The notes below the pieces were generated by a model. It was not told where the DNA came from. It saw only the letters and a program-made list of their open reading frames with translations, and made no database searches. From assembly GCF_016908465.1 (NCBI RefSeq), contig NZ_JAFBDY010000008.1, positions 62,001 to 126,000 on the forward strand: a stretch of DNA of 64,000 bases, written 5' to 3'. Origin of the DNA: Lysinibacillus composti. GTDB lineage: Bacteria > Bacillota > Bacilli > Bacillales_A > Planococcaceae. Positions 17,326 to 23,282 of the stretch are shown here, piece after piece; within the stretch, counting starts at the first letter, position 1; every line of letters starts with the position of its first letter. The translations under genes were made by a program, and so were the position numbers.

Positions 17326-17805
17326 TTAGTGGTTCGATAATTGTTTGTTTTTTTCAAGTAATTCTTGAGTTTCTTTTGGTTCTTCTTTTAATTTCTTCGG
17401 CGGCTCTTTTATTTCAGGTTGTTGTTCTTGATAGGCTTGGCGATCACGGATCACTTTCGCAAGTGCAATTGACGTATACGTTGTGAAGAGGATCCCCATC
17501 CAGTAGTACCCCTTTTCAACTAGTTGCCACTCTGTATTCCAAACTGCAATCATACCAATTGAGAATGACGCAACCATTGATAGCCATGCTAAAAACAGAT
17601 ATTCCGACGCTGTTTTGATGCCCTCATGACGGTCGCGTAAAACTTTTACGATGGAGAAAGCAGAAAACGTAATCCACCCAAGGCAGACGGTATAAAAGCC
17701 TTTTTCAACGAGCATCCATTGTGTATTCCAGATGGCGATTAGTACAAAACTGAACGAAACAAGAAATGCAAACCATGTTAAAAAGAAAAATTCTTTACTC
17801 TGCAT
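17326..17805 (-). CDS. YiaA/YiaB-type membrane protein with two repeat units
   Basis: A 159-residue protein with two copies of the YiaAB two-helix unit: FLVSFSFVLIAIWNTQW...VEKGFY at ~10-65 and MVASFSIGMIAVWNTEW...VEKGYY at ~70-125, then a charged Pro/Lys/Glu tail. The ATG at 17805 has AAAGGAGA 7 bp upstream and overlaps the end of the RDD gene by 11 bp, so the two are translationally coupled. The function of the family is unknown. Its place directly before an LXG toxin suggests an accessory or immunity role, but that is position alone. Confidence 0.8.
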   Translation of the reverse strand: MQSKEFFFLTWFAFLVSFSFVLIAIWNTQWMLVEKGFYTVCLGWITFSAFSIVKVLRDRHEGIKTASEYLFLAWLSMVASFSIGMIAVWNTEWQLVEKGYYWMGILFTTYTSIALAKVIRDRQAYQEQQPEIKEPPKKLKEEPKETQELLEKNKQLSNH

Positions 17806-18295
17806 AAGTCGTCTCCTTTGCAACTATTCCATTTGAATTAATCACATACGTCCCCGCAACTATATCGTGCAAACTACGCTTTTGGGGATGAACCCCAGCC
17901 ATAATAAACCCAATGTAAAGAGTGAATGTACTAAGGAGGATGGCGAAAAATCGTCCAACCCCTCGCCAAAAGCTAATGCGGTTCCCATGAATATCGACCA
18001 CTTTGATGCTTAGAAGCATTTTCCCTGGCGTTGCTTGAAACTTTGAAGCGTGGAACCCGGCATAATAGCATAAGTTCGCAGCAACAATTGTGAGATAAAT
18101 GAAACCACCTAAAATGATCGAGACCGTTTCATTATCAACAAACGCCCCAAACACACCGACAATAAACCCAATAATAATTGCAGGAATAAACGAGACAATC
18201 GATACAATAATACTGTCAAACAGCGAAGCCAAAAAGCGCATCCAAAATCCTGAAAACTTCACATCGTCCTTCAGAAAAATTTCGTGTTCCAACAA
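17795..18295 (-). CDS. RDD family membrane protein
   Basis: A 166-residue protein with three to four membrane helices and the RDD pattern: FWMRFLASLFDSIIVSIVSF (Arg then Asp), QATPGKMLLSIKVVD in the middle and HPQKRSLHDIVAGTYVI at the end. RDD proteins are membrane proteins of mixed or unknown function, some acting in ion transport. It is the first gene of the LXG-2 cassette, immediately after repeat array B, and overlaps the YiaAB gene. An accessory role in T7SS export or membrane immunity is possible but not shown. Confidence 0.85.
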   Translation of the reverse strand: MLEHEIFLKDDVKFSGFWMRFLASLFDSIIVSIVSFIPAIIIGFIVGVFGAFVDNETVSIILGGFIYLTIVAANLCYYAGFHASKFQATPGKMLLSIKVVDIHGNRISFWRGVGRFFAILLSTFTLYIGFIMAGVHPQKRSLHDIVAGTYVINSNGIVAKETTYAE

Positions 18296-18383
18296 TACCT
18301 TCCTTTTTCGTTGTGATAAATTGCCTTTTACACGGGGTTACCCCCTTTAGATACTTTTGGATGAGTAGCAATCTGTATGGGAA

Positions 18384-18535
18384 TCTAGACACTTTTGGGA
18401 TTAATCTAGACACTTTTAGGATTAATCTAGACAGTTTGGAAAAGCTAGCAAACTACGGTAACAATCTAGACAGTTCTGGGATTAATCTAGACACTTTCGA
18501 GTTTTTTCTAGACAGTTTTTCTAGTAATCTAGACA
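18384..18535. repeat. 21-bp-period array B1, word TCTAGACA, 7 copies
   Basis: TCTAGACA starts at 18384, 18405, 18426, 18465, 18486, 18507 and 18528. Five of six steps are exactly 21 bp; the 39-bp step spans a decayed copy (GCTAGCAA at 18444). The filler often reads CTTTTGGGATTAA-like. On the minus strand the word is TGTCTAGA, so it shares TGTC with array A. Because 21 is a multiple of three, one frame stays open and mimics a heptad peptide; this is a by-product. Confidence 0.9.
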
Positions 18536-18586
18536 CTTCGATCAAGTTAGTTAATACGAGTAAGTTCTCGATGCTTCTGGAATTAA

Positions 18587-18657
18587 TCCCGACAAAAATT
18601 TGAATAATCCCGACTTTTTTTCAAATATTCCCGACAAAATTTCCGATAATCCCGACA
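18587..18657. repeat. 21-bp-period array B2, word TCCCGACA, 4 copies
   Basis: Copies start at 18587, 18608 (ending in T), 18629 and 18650, each exactly 21 bp apart. It directly follows array B1 in the same gap (18296-18714), and its filler is almost the same as that of array A, 4.9 kb away and in the same orientation. No gene is seen in this gap. Confidence 0.9.
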
Positions 18658-18714
18658 TTTCACAAAAAATCCTTTCACTTTTTGAGATGAATCCCTCAAA
18701 TCACACACTAAACT

Positions 18715-19164
18715 TTACCGAACGCCAACGCTCATTTCTACATAAGCAACGCCTGAGTGGCTGCGTTTGTATTCCACAAAAATGGGGCTGCTTTGAGTGA
18801 AGTCCTTCTCTTGTATATGCTTAACAAGCTCCCAATATTTCACTTGGGAGAGTTCATCGAATTGATCCATGATCCGTGTCATGAGCATGCCATCAACAGA
18901 AAAGTAACTTCTAAAGTTCACGCCTTCTGAAGTGGGCATTGCAGAGAAATCACTTTCCTCAATTGGTCGGAAAATTTCCGCGGTCATGACAGATGCTGTT
19001 GGGTCGCTTATGATGGAGAAAAACATTGTATCTGCTACATTGAATCCGTATTTTGATAAAATTCGGTCAAAATCTCGGAAGGCGAGGTGGATCTCTTCGG
19101 GTAGGAAGTTATAATATTTCGACGCCACGTTTCGGTAAGTAATTTGATGTTTTTCAACGATCAT
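18715..19164 (-). CDS. DUF5085-like T7SS-associated protein
   Basis: A 149-residue soluble protein. The opening MIVEKHQITYRNVASKYYNF and the overall length resemble DUF5085 proteins that lie beside LXG genes in Bacillus and Listeria T7SS loci. The fold may be of the GyrI/SRPBCC effector-binding kind. Its ATG overlaps the stop of the upstream related gene (ATGA), so the pair is translationally coupled. Last gene of the LXG-1 cassette, next to array B. A role as toxin chaperone or immunity factor is an inference; family call moderate. Confidence 0.65.
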   Translation of the reverse strand: MIVEKHQITYRNVASKYYNFLPEEIHLAFRDFDRILSKYGFNVADTMFFSIISDPTASVMTAEIFRPIEESDFSAMPTSEGVNFRSYFSVDGMLMTRIMDQFDELSQVKYWELVKHIQEKDFTQSSPIFVEYKRSHSGVAYVEMSVGVR

Positions 19165-19610
19165 CGCACTTCGCTCCGTTCTTTCAAAGGTACATATAAA
19201 TCAATCATGTATTCCCCATAAACTTCTAGTAGCACGCATACGAATGAATCATCCGTCGGTAAATGTTGTTCTTGGGCATAGTCTTTTATTTTCTGAAATG
19301 CAGTATTGAAATCCACTTCTTCCTGTGCTTGACGCAATAGTAGCGACTTCTCTAACTTGAATTGCTCTAAATAAGTGAAATCTGTGATTCCCTCATCAAA
19401 TTCCACCGCATCATTAATCGGCAAATAATACGTGAATAGGCCTTCATCTCCTTCTTCAACTTCAAAGGAGAAAAAAACAGGACCATTTTTATAAACTTCA
19501 TGATTTAAAGGGAAATCTTCCATGACCTTGATTCCTTCAAGCCAGTTTTCTTTTTTATCTCTTACACGAAACGTAATTAAATGGTCGAATTGTAGACTGC
19601 GTATTTCCAT
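19161..19610 (-). CDS. T7SS-associated soluble protein, distant relative of its neighbour
   Basis: A 149-residue acidic soluble protein. The start is taken as the ATG at 19610 (MEIRSLQFDH), with GGGGTGG 5 bp upstream; an ATG three codons earlier touches the ribosome site. Its layout (an N-terminal strand pair with the QFDHLITFRV motif, a charged middle, and an ending LLEVYGEYMIDLYVPLKE) parallels the next gene (YVEMSVGVR ending), suggesting two diverged copies of one family, probably DUF5085-like. Coupled by a 4-bp overlap. Function unknown; likely serves LXG toxin 1. Confidence 0.6.
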   Translation of the reverse strand: MEIRSLQFDHLITFRVRDKKENWLEGIKVMEDFPLNHEVYKNGPVFFSFEVEEGDEGLFTYYLPINDAVEFDEGITDFTYLEQFKLEKSLLLRQAQEEVDFNTAFQKIKDYAQEQHLPTDDSFVCVLLEVYGEYMIDLYVPLKERSEVR

Positions 19611-19621
19611 TTCATCCACCC

Positions 19622-20407
19622 CTAGTTTTGTTTTACTTTTTTATTCATTACGTGAATGTTTTCCGATTGTAAGTACCCGCGTTCATCAAAATTAAAGGAT
19701 TTAAATCGCAGCTTACAATACAACATCACAAGTTGCTCTGGTAAGACAAAAATCAGTGTGTAAAATATCCCAAGCGGTAAAAAGACAAACATTAGCAGAT
19801 CAAATAAGTCAGAGGAGCCCATTTTCATTACATATTGGATTAAGAAAACAAGGCCCATACTTCCGATGATGGCGATTGGAATATAAGATGTTGTTTCAAA
19901 TTTACTACGCACTTCCTCGCTTCTTGCCCCTTTACGGTAGTGACCTTTTTTAAGTAGGCGATAAAATCGAATAAACGTTGCGATAAATAGTAAAGCCCCA
20001 ATCAGTAGGGTAATCCACGTGAAGTTTACTAGCGATTCCACCTGTGCATTGTCGCTTTCTCCTAAAATAAATATCGCCGCTAAATAGAAAAGTACGGAGA
20101 GATTTTGAGTGACAATGATGGATAAAAAGTATTGAAACTTCTCGGCTTTTTTAAAAACAGCAGGGATTGCAAAGACAAGTGATATTGCAATTAGTGCTGC
20201 TGTGAGCCACAAATGGACAGCTTGAATGCTTTCGAAATTTGGATAGATGGTGTATTTTCCTGCGATATAATAAGTTAAATAGAAAATTCCTGCCTGTAGG
20301 AAAATTCCTAAAAAAAGCGTAGAAGCTAACGAATTAGGACTTTGTCTACCAGATTCGAGTGGTCCTCGTAATACGGCAAAATCTTCTTCGGTAAGTTGTT
20401 TCAACAT
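19622..20407 (-). CDS. Polytopic membrane protein in LXG-1 cassette, candidate immunity protein
   Basis: A 261-residue protein with six predicted membrane helices (~30-50, 68-88, 95-118, 128-150, 178-198, 205-228) and soluble ends. It starts 22 bp after the LXG-1 stop, so it is the first gene downstream of that toxin. LXG-1 ends in a glycine-rich hydrophobic segment like membrane-depolarising T7SS toxins, whose immunity proteins (for example TsaI against TspA in S. aureus) are polytopic membrane proteins. The same logic makes this the best immunity candidate. No family recognised from sequence. Confidence 0.7.
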   Translation of the reverse strand: MLKQLTEEDFAVLRGPLESGRQSPNSLASTLFLGIFLQAGIFYLTYYIAGKYTIYPNFESIQAVHLWLTAALIAISLVFAIPAVFKKAEKFQYFLSIIVTQNLSVLFYLAAIFILGESDNAQVESLVNFTWITLLIGALLFIATFIRFYRLLKKGHYRKGARSEEVRSKFETTSYIPIAIIGSMGLVFLIQYVMKMGSSDLFDLLMFVFLPLGIFYTLIFVLPEQLVMLYCKLRFKSFNFDERGYLQSENIHVMNKKVKQN

Positions 20408-20429
20408 GCGACGAATGCCTCCATTTTCG

Positions 20430-22001
20430 TTAGTGGAACCAGCCTTTAATTTTATTCATTGCGGATTCCCCTGTTTTTTTATCTTTTTTGTTTAACATCG
20501 TATTGATGAAGAGCCCAGCCGCAACACCAATTGCCGTACCAACCCCAGGAACTGGAACGGCTGCTGTAAAGAAAGCTACACTTGCTGCTTGCACAGCCCC
20601 ACCGACTGCAGTATCAATAGCTGTATCAACCGTTGCACGTGTGTGTGCTTGTGCACCAGTTAAGCCGTCATCTACCGCATTGTGATAATTACTGTAGTAG
20701 TTCAGACCTGCTGAAACAGGACCTAATGCTTTTGTGAATCCTTTTGCTACACCACTTGTAAAGACTCCTTTGATATCAACAGCATCTTTAAATGATTTTC
20801 CAGCCCCTGAAAGAGTTGCTTTCCCAACGGTTTTAGCTTTCTCAGTGATAGTTGCTTGATCATTCCAGTATTTAAGGGACGAATGTTCTTTTAATGCAGC
20901 CTCTCCCACTTTTGACCAGCCTGACTGACCTGGTTTCTTTGTTGCAAATTTTAACGTTGCTCTATTATTTGCCTGCTGCTGATAGTGTTTGGGTTTCCAA
21001 GGTTGATTGCCTTTAGGTAATTTGTAATTTAATTCACGCAATGCTTTCCCATCTGGTGTGACCCTCAAATAGTGAAGCGCTCGCTCACTTGCAAGGAGAC
21101 GATATATGTTTCGACCTGAGCGCGGATCCCTAACAAGCTCCATTTTTAGCCCTGCATTTTTCCCAGCCATAAACATGCCAAAGCTCTCAACTGCGCCATT
21201 AACGGCCGTATTAAATTTCTTTACATTCCCGATATCTTCTTTATGACCCATAATGGTTTCATCTGCAGAAGTTACATCTCCCGGCTTTTCTTCTGGACTT
21301 TCACCTGTCACTTCATCGACTTGATTCGTTCTGCTCGTTAAAGATGTTTGAAGTGCAGTAGTTGAAGCGTATTGCGCCCAATGTTCTGCCGGGAAATTCA
21401 CATCCGTTAGGCCTTCTGTAATCATCGTTTCAAGGTCTTTAATCCATATGTTCATTGCGTTGAGATCACTTTCCACGATAGCAAGTGCAGAAGTTTGGCT
21501 ACTGTCAAAGGCTATTAAATCAGTAACAGTTGTGTCTCGGTGTCGTTTAGCGGTTTGGATTTCATTTTGCACGCCTGTGTCATCTAAATTCGGTAAAGTT
21601 ACAATATCTGCAACAGTTCCCATAATGGTATTCGTTTCATCGGTTAAACTTTCAGTCGCTTGTTTTGCGTTAGTAAGCCCTTGTTCAAGGTTTGATTCTA
21701 GGAATGATTGTTGGATGACCCCACTTTGATCAGGCTCGAGTGAATCAAGCGCTGCGTTCATTTGCGTGAGGACATCTTGAAAACTACTTTTAAACAGATA
21801 AAAAAATTGCAAAAAGGGCAAGTGGCAATCCCGATAAAATGCTCGTATTGCATTGCCACCTTGCCCCTTTAAAGATTCTTCAAGCTGAGTGAGTCCTTCA
21901 ATGGCAGTTTCAATTGTTTTCATTTCCGATTCTAGTCGAGTAAGCATTGTCATGTTGCGGCTGAGACCCTCATGGAAATTCCTAGCATCTAATACCTTCA
22001 T
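20430..22001 (-). CDS. LXG-domain T7SS toxin 1 with glycine-rich hydrophobic C-terminus
   Basis: A 523-residue LXG protein. Residues 1-~225 form the LXG secretion domain (LTQLEESLKGQGGNAIRAFY, CHLPFLQFF), very like LXG protein 2. A unique middle follows, and residues ~440-505 hold a hydrophobic, small-residue-rich stretch (AVGGAVQAASVAFF, TAAVPVPGVGTAIGVAAGLF) before a basic tail. This matches the glycine-zipper pore-forming tails of T7SS effectors such as TspA and TelE (family knowledge). Predicted action is membrane permeabilisation of competitor cells. The start ATG overlaps the DUF5344 stop by 1 bp; AGGAGG lies 9 bp upstream. The likely immunity gene is the membrane protein just downstream. 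Confidence 0.85.
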   Translation of the reverse strand: MKVLDARNFHEGLSRNMTMLTRLESEMKTIETAIEGLTQLEESLKGQGGNAIRAFYRDCHLPFLQFFYLFKSSFQDVLTQMNAALDSLEPDQSGVIQQSFLESNLEQGLTNAKQATESLTDETNTIMGTVADIVTLPNLDDTGVQNEIQTAKRHRDTTVTDLIAFDSSQTSALAIVESDLNAMNIWIKDLETMITEGLTDVNFPAEHWAQYASTTALQTSLTSRTNQVDEVTGESPEEKPGDVTSADETIMGHKEDIGNVKKFNTAVNGAVESFGMFMAGKNAGLKMELVRDPRSGRNIYRLLASERALHYLRVTPDGKALRELNYKLPKGNQPWKPKHYQQQANNRATLKFATKKPGQSGWSKVGEAALKEHSSLKYWNDQATITEKAKTVGKATLSGAGKSFKDAVDIKGVFTSGVAKGFTKALGPVSAGLNYYSNYHNAVDDGLTGAQAHTRATVDTAIDTAVGGAVQAASVAFFTAAVPVPGVGTAIGVAAGLFINTMLNKKDKKTGESAMNKIKGWFH

Positions 22002-22303
22002 TATTCCATCAGCCTCCTAGGACCGGAAACTACACCGCTAATATTCGTTGAAATGCGTTGATCCTGCTCTCGCATGTAATGAACCGAATTTCTAGTTGTT
22101 TGAATATTACTTTGTAACACTGCTTGGTAACTCGTTAAGATTTGTTCTAATTCTTGTGCAAGTTCATTTAGTTTTGTTACAACGTCTAATGTATTCCCTT
22201 CAATCGCGGGCTCTGCAGTAGGTTTCAGTGATGAAGTCGCATTCTCCAACACACTTAAGCTTTCCTCCACATCCGCGTACACCACTTTTACTTCGTTTGA
22301 CAC
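22001..22303 (-). CDS. YwqI-like DUF5344 partner protein of LXG toxin 1
   Basis: A 100-residue, all-helical protein of the DUF5344 (YwqI) family, small WXG100-like hairpins that bind LXG domains and help deliver them to the T7SS. Visible pattern: VSNEVKVVYADVEESLSVL at the N-terminus, GNTLDVVTKLNELAQELEQI in the middle, and SVHYMREQDQRIST near the end. The start is a GTG at 22303 with AAAGGAGAG 8 bp upstream; a longer reading to 22366 has no ribosome site. It overlaps LXG-1 by 1 bp. The usual second partner (DUF5082) is missing here and found instead at 33208 on the other strand. Confidence 0.8.
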   Translation of the reverse strand: MSNEVKVVYADVEESLSVLENATSSLKPTAEPAIEGNTLDVVTKLNELAQELEQILTSYQAVLQSNIQTTRNSVHYMREQDQRISTNISGVVSGPRRLME

Positions 22304-22387
22304 GTGAATTCTCTCCTTTCCTTTTGGGGGTTCTTGAATTTCGGATTGCTTTTTGGGATGAATCATTTGGTTTTGAGTTTTAGTTGT

Positions 22388-22724
22388 TTTCGTGCGCTCT
22401 TCTATGCATTACGTGCGGGAGGTCTTTACGTGCGAGTTTAGCCAAGTTACGTGCAACTTTTATCTTGTTACGTGCGCTTTTCTCCCCGTTATGTGCGAGT
22501 TCTAACTGTTTACGTGCGGGGGGCTTTTTTACGTGCGAATTCCGCCCTGTTACGTGCAACTTTTATCTTGTTACGTGCGCTTTTCTACCCGTTACGTGCG
22601 AGTTCTAACTGTTTACGTGCGGGGGACTTTTTTACGTGCGAATTCCGCCCTGTTTCGTGCGACTTTTATCTTGTTACGTGCGCTCTTCTCCCCGTTACGT
22701 GCGAGTTCCATCCCGTTACGTGCG
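22388..22724. repeat. 21-bp-period array C, word TTACGTGCG, 17 copies, with 103-bp superrepeat
   Basis: Copies start at 22388, 22409, 22426, 22447, 22468, 22489, 22510, 22529, 22550, 22571, 22592, 22613, 22632, 22653, 22674, 22695 and 22716. Thirteen of sixteen steps are 21 bp; the others are 17, 19 and 19. Five-copy blocks recur every 103 bp (22447, 22550, 22653) with only a few differences, so the array grew by block duplication. Core ACGT is palindromic. It fills the gap between essA and the DUF5344 gene (22304-22760), where no convincing gene is seen. Confidence 0.95.
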
Positions 22725-22760
22725 AATACCCAAGTCACTTTTTACATTGACCTACCAACC

Positions 22761-23282
22761 CTATCTCTTATCTCCTTGCACCATTTTGGGAACCAGCCAG
22801 ATTAGCGAAATGAGGATACAAGCCATTAACAATCCTATATAGACAAATTGTAGGTTTTTGTTCCCACGTTTGTTTTGTGGACTCGTTTGATTCGCTTGAA
22901 CTTTTGCAACCTCTGATTCATCCGAAAACAAACCAAGTTTCATAGATTCATATGCGATTGTTTTTCGTTCTTCAAAATCATTAACAAAAAGCTCTTCCTT
23001 GATTTTTTCATTTGGATCGTAATTATTAGGAATAAAATCTAATTGTTTTTGTTCTTCAGGAATTTCCTTCCTAGATTCCAATAAAGATTCATTATGAAGG
23101 TATTCTTTATTGTCTTTGAATTCTTTTTCCTTGTATTCATTCGGGCTAAGATCATCAAGATTGCTTGCGGCCGCGGCAGTAAATTCGCACCCTAAATGGA
23201 AGTGGAAGCCGGGTCCGTGATTGAACCCGACTCCTCCCATTATCCACAATGCTAAAACGCCAAATAAAATCTTACATTTCAT
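22761..23282 (-). CDS. essA: T7SS membrane protein EssA
   Basis: A 173-residue protein with an N-terminal membrane or signal helix (residues ~4-20), a charged extracytoplasmic middle, and a C-terminal helix (FVYIGLLMACILISLIWLVP, ~147-167). This layout and its place after esaA match EssA of Bacillus and Staphylococcus T7SS. The ATG at 23282 has GAGGAAAC 6 bp upstream and overlaps the esaA stop by 11 bp; the longer reading to 23360 lies inside esaA. It is the last core gene; repeat array C and the first toxin cassette follow. Sequence conservation in this family is low, so order and topology carry the call. Confidence 0.8.
   Translation of the reverse strand: MKCKILFGVLALWIMGGVGFNHGPGFHFHLGCEFTAAAASNLDDLSPNEYKEKEFKDNKEYLHNESLLESRKEIPEEQKQLDFIPNNYDPNEKIKEELFVNDFEERKTIAYESMKLGLFSDESEVAKVQANQTSPQNKRGNKNLQFVYIGLLMACILISLIWLVPKMVQGDKR

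Noticed and set aside
18313..18603. Plus-strand 96-residue open frame with a heptad-like pattern (NLDTFGI...)
   Set aside because: It is produced by the 21-bp array, since 21 is divisible by three. No ribosome site, and the pattern follows the DNA word, not a protein family.
13641..22724. CRISPR array
   Set aside because: Repeat words are only 8-9 bp with 12-13 bp filler that is partly repeated too; no 23-40 bp repeats, unique spacers or cas genes.
22384..22842. Several overlapping plus-strand frames (CYVRFSPRYVR-type)
   Set aside because: All come from array C in different frames. Steps of 17 and 19 bp shift the frame, so no single peptide is conserved.
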